Below, one piece after another: positions 17,796-26,791 of a stretch of 64,000 nt of DNA (position 1 is its first letter; the number at the start of each line of letters is the position of its first letter). Under the pieces are notes generated by a model. That model saw only the letters and a list, made by a program, of their open reading frames with translations, made no database searches and was not told where the DNA came from. This stretch comes from JAOZTV01 sp965371805. GTDB lineage: Bacteria; Acidobacteriota; Aminicenantia; UBA2199. The position numbers and the translations under genes were made by a program. Where the stretch lies: positions 1 through 64,000 of the forward strand of contig CBDUZW010000019.1 in assembly GCA_965371805.1 (NCBI GenBank), read 5' to 3'.

Positions 17796-18827
17796 ATGAA
17801 AAAAATATATTTTTTTATTCTATTTATAATGTTAACAATGCACGTGTTCCCTTTAAAAACAGAAGTAATCGATTTTAATCATTTAGTAAACCCAAATTCT
17901 ATTCAGATAAAGAATGAGAGGGTTTATATAACTGATAGATCATCTATTTATATATATACCCTAAAGGATTTTAAACTTATAAAGAAATTTGGAACTGAAG
18001 GGTCTGGTCCGAAAGAGTTCAGATTGCTAAAACGTGTTCATAATGGAGGAGTGAATCTATCTATTAATTCGAAGTTTTTAATTATTAACAGCATCGGTAA
18101 AATTTCTTTTTATACTTTAAGTGGAGAGTATTTAAAAGAGATCCCGACACAAAAATCATCTGGGAAATATTTTAAAGTAGGAAATAATTATATTGGGACT
18201 AAGGCTGTGCAGGACAAAAAAGGTGTGGAATATTATACCTATAATTTATATGACCTAAAATTAAAGAAAATAAATGAAATATATAGAACAATCAGCTGGG
18301 ATGAAAGTAAAAAACTGGACCCCATATCATTTACCAAATGGCCCATATTTTACTCATTTAAAAATAAAATATATATTGATGGACGAAATCGTACAGGAGA
18401 CATACATGTGTTTAACAGTAAGGGGAAAGCAATTGATTCCATAGTACACAAATATAAAAAGATAAAAGTTGAGAGAGCACACATTACTAAATATAAAAAA
18501 TTCTTTAATAGTTCCATTTCGGGTTATAAAGGGTTTTTTGAAGAGTATAAACACATCATTAAATTTCCTGAATATTTTCCGGTGATAAGAAATTTTCATA
18601 TCTCTGATAATAAGCTTTATGTGGTTACATATGGAATGAGAGATGAATCATATGATGCATATGTTTTTGACTTGGATGGGAAGTTTAATAGAAAGGTATT
18701 GCTTAAATTAAAAGAAAAGGACCCGATCCATATTTATCCTTATACAACATATCAAAACAGATTATTTCAGCTGGTTGAAAATATAGATGATGAGGGGTGG
18801 GGGCTTCATATCACTGCTATAGAATAA
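17796..18827 (+). CDS. Secreted 6-bladed beta-propeller protein B
   Basis: 343 residues. Signal peptide KKIYFFILFIMLTMHVFPL, then the propeller signature KFGTEGSGPKEF near residue 65 and a C-terminus ENIDDEGWGLHI matching protein A. ACAAGGAG precedes the ATG at 17796 (an earlier in-frame ATG at 17778 overlaps it). Likely exported and ligand-binding or scaffold; substrate unknown. The divergent arrangement with the membrane LuxR gene suggests that it is a regulatory target or a sensory partner of that protein. Confidence 0.75.
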   Translation: MKKIYFFILFIMLTMHVFPLKTEVIDFNHLVNPNSIQIKNERVYITDRSSIYIYTLKDFKLIKKFGTEGSGPKEFRLLKRVHNGGVNLSINSKFLIINSIGKISFYTLSGEYLKEIPTQKSSGKYFKVGNNYIGTKAVQDKKGVEYYTYNLYDLKLKKINEIYRTISWDESKKLDPISFTKWPIFYSFKNKIYIDGRNRTGDIHVFNSKGKAIDSIVHKYKKIKVERAHITKYKKFFNSSISGYKGFFEEYKHIIKFPEYFPVIRNFHISDNKLYVVTYGMRDESYDAYVFDLDGKFNRKVLLKLKEKDPIHIYPYTTYQNRLFQLVENIDDEGWGLHITAIE

Positions 18828-18839
18828 GATTGATTTTCG

Positions 18840-19349
18840 CTATTTTAATGGGGTATGTCCGAATTCTTTTCGGATTTCCTGGGTTTTCTGCCAGACCTGC
18901 TTGTTTTTTTTTAAAAATTTAATCAGTTTTGGACTGCTTATCAAGAGTTTTTCAGCGGTTTCTCTTACACTGGCTGAATGTTGTTTGAAAATATAGAAAA
19001 CTTTTAGAACAGAAAATGGAAAATCAATTTTTTTTTCATTTATATCACAGTTAAAAAGTATTGAATCTAATAATTTAATGGCTTTGTCCGGGTTTGCTGG
19101 TTCTGCCATTAATGCAATTTCCAACCTTAGTTTTGAAGCTGCTATAGAAAGATTACGGTGGGTTTCACGAAATTCAGACGCTGTAACAGTAATCTCACTT
19201 TGTGTATGAATAAGCCTGACTGCACTTAGTTTCCTGTTCCTTTTTTGCCCGCCTGGACCGGATGCCTGATAGTTAATTATCCTGCATCCCTTTATAAATT
19301 CAGTATTAGTTTGTTTTAAAGTTTCAATAGCTTCCTTTATTTCGATCAC
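18840..19349 (-). CDS. GGQ-domain release-factor-like protein
   Basis: 169 residues. The N-terminal half is an RF-1 catalytic domain with the GPGGQ loop (YQASGPGGQKRNRKLSAVRL) that hydrolyses peptidyl-tRNA; THRNLSIAASKLRLEIAL follows. The stop-codon recognition domains of RF1/RF2 are absent. Unlike ArfB, whose tail is a short basic segment, the C-terminal half (about 80-169) contains a helical, possibly HTH-like region (SASVRETAEKLLISSPKLIKFLKK) and a basic end. A ribosome-rescue or recycling role is inferred. Its start lies six bases after the leuD stop, so it is probably the last gene of the leuCD operon. Confidence 0.78.
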   Translation of the reverse strand: MIEIKEAIETLKQTNTEFIKGCRIINYQASGPGGQKRNRKLSAVRLIHTQSEITVTASEFRETHRNLSIAASKLRLEIALMAEPANPDKAIKLLDSILFNCDINEKKIDFPFSVLKVFYIFKQHSASVRETAEKLLISSPKLIKFLKKNKQVWQKTQEIRKEFGHTPLK

Positions 19350-19355
19350 AAAACT

Positions 19356-19856
19356 TTAAGTGTTTTTTATTTTATTCTTAATGAAATTTATCAAACCATT
19401 ATTTTCAAGGATCTCCATTACTGTTTCCGGGTATGGAGGGAATGCAAATTCACCTTTTTCTGTAATGATTTTTCCGTTTTTCATATCAACAACGATATTT
19501 TCTCCATTTTCAATAGCTGCTACTGCCTCAGGTGATTTTATAGCCGGCATACCTGCATTTATTGCATTTCTAAAATATATTCTTGAAAAAGATTTTGCAA
19601 TGATTACTCTTATCCCTGCATATTTTATAGCGACTGCAGCTTGTTCTCTTGAAGAGCCCATTCCAAAGTTTTTGCCTGCTACCAGAATATCTCCATCTGA
19701 AACTTTTGTAATAAAATCAGGGTCCAGATCCTCGAGTGCATGCTTTGCCATCTCTTCCGGTTCCATTTTCTGATAAGTGTATTTACCTGGAAAGATTACA
19801 TCTGTATTTATATCATCTCCATACTTCCAAACTTTTCCTTTAAATTCATTTATCAT
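19356..19856 (-). CDS. leuD: 3-isopropylmalate dehydratase-type small subunit
   Basis: 166 residues, the short archaeal-like/HacB-type small subunit of aconitase-superfamily hydro-lyases. Visible are KYGDDINTDVIFPGKY, the substrate-loop region NFGMGSSREQAA and KSFSRIYFRNAINAGM. With the adjacent large subunit it should isomerise 2- to 3-isopropylmalate in leucine synthesis. A homoaconitase or methylsubstituted-malate isomerase role cannot be excluded because leuA and leuB are not in the window. Two bases separate it from leuC. Confidence 0.88.
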   Translation of the reverse strand: MINEFKGKVWKYGDDINTDVIFPGKYTYQKMEPEEMAKHALEDLDPDFITKVSDGDILVAGKNFGMGSSREQAAVAIKYAGIRVIIAKSFSRIYFRNAINAGMPAIKSPEAVAAIENGENIVVDMKNGKIITEKGEFAFPPYPETVMEILENNGLINFIKNKIKNT

Positions 19857-19858
19857 CT

Positions 19859-21103
19859 TTATCTCCCTTGAGGATTTGTTATTTTTCCAGTAATTGCTGA
19901 AGCTGCTACTGAAGCTGGTGAACCTAAATATATTTCTGCATCTCTGCAGCCCATTCTTCCTTTAAAATTTCTATTAGCAGTTGAAAAAGTTCTTTCACCA
20001 GGAGCCATAACTCCCTGATGAGCGCCAAGGCATGGACCGCATCCCGGATTAAGAATGATTGCACCTGAATCAATAAATATTGAAAGCAGGCCTTCTGACA
20101 TTGCTTCTTTATAAACATTCCATGATGCAGGGATAATTAAAGTCCTTATTTTAACCTTGTTTCCATCCAGTATCTTTGCAGCTTCTCTTAAATCTTCTAA
20201 TCTTCCGTTTGTACAGGTACCTATCAGTGCCTGATCTATCTCTAAACCCTCTACATCCTGAATTGCAACATAATTGTCAACTGTATGAGGCTTTGCAACT
20301 GAAGGTGATATATTTGAAATATCAAATGTTAGAGTTTCAATATAATTTGCATCTTCATCTGAAAAAAGGGATGTGAATTCAGATTTTGCTTTATCTTTCA
20401 AGAAATTCAGCGTTTTTTCATCAGGAAGCACATAACCATTTTTTGCACCCATCTCTGCTGCCATATTTGTCAGAACCATTCTGTCTGAAATACTCATGTT
20501 ATCAATAACTTCACCAGTAAACTCAACTGCCTTATAATCTCCACCATCGGCGCCAATTTTTCCGATTATGTAAAGTGCAATATCTTTTGCTGAGATATAT
20601 TCCGGCATTTTTCCCTTAATAATGATTTTCATAGTTTCAGGAACACTGAACCATAATTCTCCTGTTGCCCATATTGCTGCTACTTCAGATCGTCCGATAC
20701 CTGCTGAAAAAGCACCCATAGCACCGTATGTGGTGGTATGAGAATCAGAACCAACAATAAGTTTGCCTGGAAGAGCAAATCCCTGTTCAGTAAAGATCTG
20801 GTGACAGATCCCATTATTTATATCATAAAAGTTCTTTATTCCCTGTTCACCTACAAAAGTCCTGATCTCTTTATGATTCGATGCGGAAGATTCCTTTGGA
20901 GCAGGAATTTCATGATCTAGAATAATAACGACTCTTTCAGGATACTTAATTTTCTTTACACCAATTTTTTTAAAAGTCCCCGAAATTGCAGCTGCATTAT
21001 CATGACTCATAACATAATCAGGCTCTACTGAGACAATTGCACCGGCAGAGACATCTCTTCCTGATTTAAGACTAAAAAGCTTTTCAGCAAATGTTTTTCC
21101 CAT
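19859..21103 (-). CDS. leuC: 3-isopropylmalate dehydratase-type large subunit
   Basis: 414 residues, the shorter LeuC/HacA type. 4Fe-4S ligands appear in GTCTNGR (near residue 297) and NPGCGPCLGAHQG (near 360). VGSDSHTTTYGAMGAFSAGIG and NRNFKGRMGCRDAEIYLGSP are family hallmarks. It forms the [4Fe-4S] catalytic subunit of a heterodimer with the next gene. GGAGG precedes the ATG. Length and motifs are complete; substrate is assigned by best guess (see leuD). Confidence 0.9.
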   Translation of the reverse strand: MGKTFAEKLFSLKSGRDVSAGAIVSVEPDYVMSHDNAAAISGTFKKIGVKKIKYPERVVIILDHEIPAPKESSASNHKEIRTFVGEQGIKNFYDINNGICHQIFTEQGFALPGKLIVGSDSHTTTYGAMGAFSAGIGRSEVAAIWATGELWFSVPETMKIIIKGKMPEYISAKDIALYIIGKIGADGGDYKAVEFTGEVIDNMSISDRMVLTNMAAEMGAKNGYVLPDEKTLNFLKDKAKSEFTSLFSDEDANYIETLTFDISNISPSVAKPHTVDNYVAIQDVEGLEIDQALIGTCTNGRLEDLREAAKILDGNKVKIRTLIIPASWNVYKEAMSEGLLSIFIDSGAIILNPGCGPCLGAHQGVMAPGERTFSTANRNFKGRMGCRDAEIYLGSPASVAASAITGKITNPQGR

Positions 21104-21247
21104 ATTTTAATACCTCCAAAAACCATAATTTTAATATGGAATTCTATTTATGTAAAGGGATTTTATTTGACAAATAATTTGTTTTTTCTTATTATTGCTT
21201 TATATCGGATTTAAAACGATTTAAATTCCTTATGTTTAGGAGTTTTA

Positions 21248-21517
21248 ATGAATAAAAAAGATCTATCTGAAAGAGATATCTGTACAAAGTTTATCACTCC
21301 GGCTATTGAACAGGCAGGTTGGGACATAAATACCCAGGTTAGAGAAGAGGTGCCTTTTACCGTCGGCAGGATTATAATTAGATGCAAAACAATTAAAAGA
21401 GTCCCAAAAAACATAAAAGGAATAATGTATGTGTTTAAAAAGAAAGTTTTAGTGCCAGTTATTACGTTGAAAGTCAACATAAAAAAGTCCAAAAAATACC
21501 CATATTATATGCATTGA
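21248..21517 (+). pseudogene. N-terminal remnant of type I restriction subunit HsdR
   Basis: The first 45 codons (MNKKDLSERDICTKFITPAI, GWDINTQVREEVPFT.GRIII) are the canonical start of EcoR124-type HsdR proteins. The remaining 44 codons are degenerate and only loosely follow the family's nuclease region, lacking the PD...ExK residues. The frame ends at 89 codons against about 800-1000 in the family. No helicase region or hsdM/hsdS follows; the island begins right after. It is a scar of a lost restriction system or of an insertion into one. Confidence 0.75.
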
Positions 21518-21523
21518 TCAAAA

Positions 21524-21538
21524 TAAACGCTTACAAAT
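21524..21538 (+). repeat. 15-bp direct repeat, left copy
   Basis: TAAACGCTTACAAAT, identical to 32758-32772. The two copies bracket the GC-richer gene block, seven bases after the hsdR remnant on this side and ten after the transposase remnant on the other. Confidence 0.7.
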
Positions 21539-21634
21539 GACTGATAAAAACGCTAAAGCAGTCTTTTGAATATTTAAATTTTATTTTGTTGAAAATATTT
21601 TTTAGATATAGTATATTATAAAAGAGGAGTTGAG

Positions 21635-22404
21635 ATGATTCCAAAATACTTACATTTTTTTTTTTGGCTCTATTGCTTAATGTGAATATCCCTGGAATCT
21701 CATGGGCAAATAATAATCAAGTTAAAATCGGGGTTCTGGCAAAAAGGGGTCACGAGATTACTTTAAAACGATGGGGGCCTACAGCGAGGTATTTGTCTGC
21801 CAAAGTACCGGGTAAGACATTTGCTATTGTGCCGATCGACTTTGAAAAAATTTACTCATTTGTTGAAAATGGAAAAGTAGATTTTATTCTTGCCAATTCT
21901 TCCTTCTATGTGGAATTGGAACAATGGTATGGGGCAAACCGGCTCGCCACATTGAAAAACCTGCGTCTGGAAGGCGCTTATACCGAATTTGCAGGAGTAA
22001 TTTTCTGGAAAGCGAACCGTGGCGATCTTCGGGAATTGGCGGATATTAAAGGTAAAACATTTATGGCCGTCAAGGAGACCTCATTTGGAGGGTGGAGAAT
22101 GGCCTGGCGCGAGTTTAAAAAAGTTGGGATTGATCCGTATAATGACTTTAAAGCGATGAGATTTGGCGGAACACACGACGCCGTCGTATATGCGGTAAGA
22201 GATGGAAAAGTTGACGCCGGGACGATCAGAACCGATACATTTGAACGGATGCAAGCCGAGGGGAAAATCAAGATTAAAGACTTTTATGTGGTTCCATACA
22301 AAGGCGGGAAAGCCGTGAAATTTCCTTTTCTTCATTCAACCCGCGCGTACCCGGAATGGCCAATGGCAAAAGTCAGACATGTGCCGGATGGACAATCCCT
22401 TTGA
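21635..22404 (+). pseudogene. PhnD-like periplasmic sensor domain, split from its kinase
   Basis: GAGGAG precedes ATG at 21635, which encodes MIPKYLHFFF and then runs into a stop after the T11 tract at 21655-21665. One more T (12) would join it to the long frame, giving a signal peptide ending ISWA-NN and a mature phosphonate/phosphate-binding-like domain (KIGVLAKRG, KTFAIVP, VDFILANSSFYVELE, DIKGKTFMAVKETSFGGW). The domain is cut after HSTRAYPEWPMAKVRHV. The following kinase frame begins in the family's CAGWTIPLNYQ motif, so a segment of the domain is deleted and the frame shifted near 22380. In homologues these parts form one sensor histidine kinase. Confidence 0.7.
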
Positions 22405-24371
22405 ATTACCAGTCGGTGCATGATTGTTTAAAAGAGCTGAAAGTCGGTCCTTATAAGGACCTGGGAAAGATAACCTTCCTGGATGTTTTTCGTAATTACT
22501 GGCATTGGATACTGATTCTCATATCCCTGTTTTTCGTCATGGCAGGATTCATAGCTACAAAAAGGGTAAACGAAAGGCGTATAAAAACCATGCTGGACAC
22601 CGTAAATGCCGGTATTTTAGTTATTGATCCTGAAAACCGTATGATCGTTGAGGCCAATCCTACCGCGGTGGAAATGATCGGTTCTTCCCGGCAGAAAATT
22701 GTGGGAAGCGTATGTCATAAACACATTTGTATTTCGGAAAAGGGTCAATGTCCGATCCTGGACCTGGGGCAGAAGATTGACAATTCGGAACGTATTTTAC
22801 TGACAGCCGACGGCAGCCGGATAGCGATACTTAAAACCGTGGCTCCTGTTATACTGGCCGGAAAAAAACATTTACTTGAAAGCTTTGTGGATATTACCGA
22901 ACGCAAGCAGATAGAAAACGCGTTTCAGGAAGCCAAAGAAGCGGCGGAGGCAGCCAACCGGGCCAAAAGCGAATTTCTGGCTAACATGAGCCACGAGCTG
23001 CGCACCCCGCTAAATGCCATCCTGGGCTATGCCCAACTCCTTAAAAGGCAGAAAGGTCTGACCGCCAGTCAAACGGAACAAATTGCCACCATTCACAGCA
23101 GCGGCGAGCATCTGTTAGCGCTAATCAGCGACATTCTGGACCTGGCCCGCATTGAGGCGGAAAAGATAGAAGTGGAATCAATAGAATTCAACTTGCAGAC
23201 TTTAATCCAGGAGGTTTTAAGCGGGATCAGGGTCAAGGCTGTAGAAAAGGGACTCTCTCTCCATTATGAAGAACGTTCAGCGATTCCCGCAATAGTTAGA
23301 AGCGACGCCAGAAAACTGCGGCAGGCGCTGATTAACTTATTAGGCAATGCCATTAAATTTACCGAAAAAGGCAGAATCACCTTACGAGTAAGTAGTAAGG
23401 AGCATCCGGCATCAAGCATCAAGCATCCAGTATCCTGTATCCGGTTTGAGGTTGAAGATACGGGTGTTGGGATTCCCGGGGAAAAGATAGAACAGATATT
23501 CGACCCCTTTACACAAAGGAAGCGTGAAGGCCGCAGCACTGAAGGAGTCGGCCTGGGGCTTTCCATCAGCCGGCGGCTGATTGAGCTTATGGGTGGAAAG
23601 CTTTTCGTTAAAAGCGAGGTTGGCAAGGGCAGCGTTTTTACGATTGAACTTGAAATGGAGACAGCGGCAGAGAAAGAAGCTGAAACCGCGGCGCCGGAAA
23701 AAACCATCACAGGCTACAAAGGCGAACGCAAAAGCATTCTGATTGTGGATGACAACGTTACTAACCTCTCTTTGCTGGTGTCCGCCCTGGAACCGCTGGG
23801 ATTTGAATTAGAGTCTGCCGAAAACGGTAAGGAAGCAGTTGAGAAAGCGGCGGAAACAAATCCCGATCTTATATTGATGGACCTTTTAATGCCGGTTATG
23901 GACGGACATGAGGCATTGCGCCGTATAAAAACTGATGATAGACTGAAAAAGATCAAGGTTATCGGGGTTAGCGCGGCGGTGGCAGACAAAGAACAGATGG
24001 AGAAGTTCGCCGCGGACTGTGACGACTGCATTTCCAAACCCGTAAATATTGAAATACTGCTGCAGAAGCTCGAAGAACATCTGCGGATAGAATGGATAGA
24101 AGAGGAAGATAAAGAAGGGGTAAAGAAAGAGCCGGCAGCGGTTGCGGAAGACAAAGCGGTCAGAATGCCGCCAAAAGATGTTTTAGATAAGATTATTAAA
24201 AAGGTTGAGATGGGAGATTTTAGCAGGCTGGAAAGAATTCTGGACAGCCTGGCGGAGGATGAGACATATACTGTTTTTTGCGGCAGGATTCGGGAATTTG
24301 CCAAAACTTATGATGACGAAGCTATTGTCAACTATCTAATGAGAGAATGTAAAAGGAAAATCGTAGATTGA
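22356..24371 (+). CDS. Hybrid histidine kinase (C-terminal part of split sensor)
   Basis: 671 codons continuing the split sensor. A single transmembrane helix (WHWILILISLFFVMAGFIA, about 50-68), PAS domain (about 80-170), HisKA with MSHELRTPLNAILGY (near 210), HATPase_c with N-box LGNAIKFTEKG and G-boxes DTGVGIPG and GVGLGLSIS, then a receiver (about 465-585; ILIVDDN, LILMDLLMPVMDG with phospho-acceptor Asp) and a helical tail without an obvious HPt histidine. The ATG at 22356 lies inside the upstream frame and has no convincing ribosome site, so the polypeptide may not be made in this form. A heptanucleotide repeat is embedded at 23401-23442. Codon use is clearly GC-richer than the chromosome around it. 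Confidence 0.85.
   Translation: MANGKSQTCAGWTIPLNYQSVHDCLKELKVGPYKDLGKITFLDVFRNYWHWILILISLFFVMAGFIATKRVNERRIKTMLDTVNAGILVIDPENRMIVEANPTAVEMIGSSRQKIVGSVCHKHICISEKGQCPILDLGQKIDNSERILLTADGSRIAILKTVAPVILAGKKHLLESFVDITERKQIENAFQEAKEAAEAANRAKSEFLANMSHELRTPLNAILGYAQLLKRQKGLTASQTEQIATIHSSGEHLLALISDILDLARIEAEKIEVESIEFNLQTLIQEVLSGIRVKAVEKGLSLHYEERSAIPAIVRSDARKLRQALINLLGNAIKFTEKGRITLRVSSKEHPASSIKHPVSCIRFEVEDTGVGIPGEKIEQIFDPFTQRKREGRSTEGVGLGLSISRRLIELMGGKLFVKSEVGKGSVFTIELEMETAAEKEAETAAPEKTITGYKGERKSILIVDDNVTNLSLLVSALEPLGFELESAENGKEAVEKAAETNPDLILMDLLMPVMDGHEALRRIKTDDRLKKIKVIGVSAAVADKEQMEKFAADCDDCISKPVNIEILLQKLEEHLRIEWIEEEDKEGVKKEPAAVAEDKAVRMPPKDVLDKIIKKVEMGDFSRLERILDSLAEDETYTVFCGRIREFAKTYDDEAIVNYLMRECKRKIVD
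23401..23442 (+). repeat. Heptamer tandem repeat inside the kinase gene
   Basis: Six degenerate 7-base units in exact phase: AGCATCC, GGCATCA, AGCATCA, AGCATCC, AGTATCC, TGTATCC. The 42 bases keep the frame open and encode two 7-residue repeats (EHPASSI, KHPVSCI) inserted between the kinase's RVSSK strand and the RFEVEDTGVGI G-box. Confidence 0.75.
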
Positions 24372-24405
24372 AGAAGTAAGGTTATTTAATATTTTGGAGG
24401 ACAGA

Positions 24406-26661
24406 ATGAAAAGAATAACTTTTTTCACGTTTTTTATAGTCATAATAATAGCTGTTTTAGACGGTAAGCTATATGCCCAAAATAATTCAACACGGGCACA
24501 GGAAATGTCGATAGCACAGTTGTCCGAACTATCTTTAGCGGAACTCGCGAATGTACAGTTCGGTACGCTTACAGAAGTCGACGACAACAAACGCCCATTG
24601 AGTGTCACCACGATCACCGCCGAAGACATCGCCCTGACTCCCGCGCGCAACATTCTTGATTTACTTGAAATCTATGTACCGTCCGCTCTTTATCTACATC
24701 ATTCCGAGGGCGAAGAACTGGGCGTTCGAGGAATTATCGCAGATCGTTCGTACAAATTCCTTCTGTTGGTTAACGGTAAAAACATGAATATCAAGCCGAT
24801 GCATGGGGTGCGTACGGAAATCAGCCTCTGGGAATTGAACGATATCGATAAAATCGAGATTATCCGCGGTCCCGGTTCTGTGATGTTTGGTCCCGGAGCT
24901 ATCGGCGCTGTCATTAACATTACCACCAAAGACGCCCAAACCGCCCCCGGTCTGCAAATGGGCGCACACTACTGGGACCGATATGACAGCAAAAGCGGCT
25001 GGCTCAGCTATGGAAGACAAGGCAAAAATGTCGACTTCTACGGCTACCTCAGTATTGCAAGGACAATCGGCGAAACACCGGATCTATGGAGGGCACAGAG
25101 TGCCGATAACTACGGATATGTTGGCGACCCCCAGCTTTTTAACGGCAAACCGGCACTTTCAATTCACCGCGATCTCTTTGACGAACCTCAGATCAAAGCC
25201 CATATCTCGCTGGATTTTCACAATCACTGGAAATTGTGGTCTCGTTATACCTCCGGTTCGGGCTTCTATCGTTTCAACCGCTTTAAATCGCAACTCGTTA
25301 GCGGCGGTCCCTGGGTAGATCACATCGGAATGCGCCAAAGACAGTTTACGACGATGCTGGAACACCGCAGAACGCTTTCCGAACGATGGATGCTCTCCGG
25401 CAAATTAGGATTTGATACGTTCGAGGACTACCAACAAAACCAGGTGAACAAACCCGATAAAGCATATAGCGACACGGAATACTATATTCAGACACAATTA
25501 CACTATGATTCCCAAAATAAGCTGAAAACCGTGACCGGGTTTGAGTATAGCTATGAACTTTTCGGACCCGGCTGGAACGAGGATAAAGACAAAACCTTCT
25601 ATGTCGACAATATCGTCAGCGGGCCCTCCTCGGATCACTATGAGGAGGGTAAAACTCTCAGTGCCGGGAGTGGCTGGGGAACGCATCATTTTGCCTTGTT
25701 TGGTGAAGGCAATTACAGTTTTACTCCGAACTTGTCTGCGCTTATATCAGCGCGGCTGGACAAGAATAGCTATATGAAAACCATATTTTCTCCGCGAGCC
25801 GCCTTGATCAGTAAATTGAAGAACGGCCACTATCTGAAAATGGTTGCGCAACGCTCCGTTCGTATGACGACAGCGAATAGATTGTATCGCGCACACGTGG
25901 CCGGCACCAAGTCCGAGCCGGAGACAATTGATGCATTAGAGCTGATGTACGAAGGGACACATGGAGATAAAATAAGTTACCGCGCCGTGACGTTCTACAA
26001 CAGATTGAAAGCTATCGGCTGGAGCGCAGAGTTGAAGCCTATCGGCTGGGGGCCCGATGGCACCGTGCCAATGGGAACATTACAAACCTGCGGATTGGAA
26101 TTCGAAGCGGACTATAGAATAGAGACGCTGCGCTTCGGATTCAACCATGGTTTTACCAAGCAACTGGATTGGGATATGCGATCAGGGCTTAGCAGGACCG
26201 GCATCAGCTATTCCGATTATAACCTGGACGCCGGCGGTGGTGTGATGCTAACCGGAAGGGGAAATGATTTGAATAACTGGTCCAATCACATAACCAAGTT
26301 TTTTGCCAACATCAAGTTCTTTAACAACAAGGTAATCCTGCATGGTGACGCGCGTATACTCTGGGGATTCGAAGGATATCGGGACGGCCTGGACATGATC
26401 GAAGAAGCCAGTGGTGGTGGGGCTCTTTTCGAAGCTGTGGACGATCATGATATTTATAAAACCCTGATTACCGCCAACGCCCAAATCACCTGGCGCGTTA
26501 ACGACAACACCAACATCAGCCTGCTTGTACAGAATGTATCTATCCTCGGAAACAACAAACGGTATCATTACAGTACCGGTTATAAGAAGCTCTATCCAGA
26601 CCGGGGAACATGGCTGGAGGAGCCGACAGTAGTTGCGATTCGCGGGAGGATAGAGTTTTAG
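24406..26661 (+). CDS. TonB-dependent outer-membrane receptor
   Basis: 752 residues. Signal peptide KRITFFTFFIVIIIAVLDGKLYA, a plug domain (about 60-180: RPLSVTTITAEDIALTPARNILDLLE, GVRGI, LWELNDIDKIEIIRGPGSVMFGPGAIGAVINI) and a long C-terminal beta-barrel ending in aromatic F (RGRIEF). An N-terminal motif LSELSLAELANVQFGTLTEV is typical of a subgroup found next to sensor kinases. It should import a siderophore, vitamin or other ligand with TonB energy, but no tonB/exbBD is present here. GGAGG precedes 24406. GC-rich codons as for the rest of the island. Confidence 0.92.
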   Translation: MKRITFFTFFIVIIIAVLDGKLYAQNNSTRAQEMSIAQLSELSLAELANVQFGTLTEVDDNKRPLSVTTITAEDIALTPARNILDLLEIYVPSALYLHHSEGEELGVRGIIADRSYKFLLLVNGKNMNIKPMHGVRTEISLWELNDIDKIEIIRGPGSVMFGPGAIGAVINITTKDAQTAPGLQMGAHYWDRYDSKSGWLSYGRQGKNVDFYGYLSIARTIGETPDLWRAQSADNYGYVGDPQLFNGKPALSIHRDLFDEPQIKAHISLDFHNHWKLWSRYTSGSGFYRFNRFKSQLVSGGPWVDHIGMRQRQFTTMLEHRRTLSERWMLSGKLGFDTFEDYQQNQVNKPDKAYSDTEYYIQTQLHYDSQNKLKTVTGFEYSYELFGPGWNEDKDKTFYVDNIVSGPSSDHYEEGKTLSAGSGWGTHHFALFGEGNYSFTPNLSALISARLDKNSYMKTIFSPRAALISKLKNGHYLKMVAQRSVRMTTANRLYRAHVAGTKSEPETIDALELMYEGTHGDKISYRAVTFYNRLKAIGWSAELKPIGWGPDGTVPMGTLQTCGLEFEADYRIETLRFGFNHGFTKQLDWDMRSGLSRTGISYSDYNLDAGGGVMLTGRGNDLNNWSNHITKFFANIKFFNNKVILHGDARILWGFEGYRDGLDMIEEASGGGALFEAVDDHDIYKTLITANAQITWRVNDNTNISLLVQNVSILGNNKRYHYSTGYKKLYPDRGTWLEEPTVVAIRGRIEF

Positions 26662-26791
26662 GCTTTGTCAGAAAACTTCTTTCCGATTTAAGTCACTTCG
26701 GTTATGTGGTGAATTTCGCCAGAGAGTAGTTAAAAGGGATATTACAATTGTCCATGAATTATAAAAATAGTAAATTGAGGTAAATAGCGAT

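Noticed and set aside
17720..17796. TTGAAA-17-TATATA promoter for propeller B
   Set aside because: It would place the transcript start on the ribosome site, and the region is AT-rich enough for chance matches.
19356..21103. Aconitase
   Set aside because: The separate short small subunit and the LeuC/HacA length and motifs fit an isopropylmalate-type isomerase rather than a TCA aconitase.
24694..25020. Minus-strand histidine-rich frame inside the TonB receptor
   Set aside because: Antisense of the conserved plug domain with no ribosome site.
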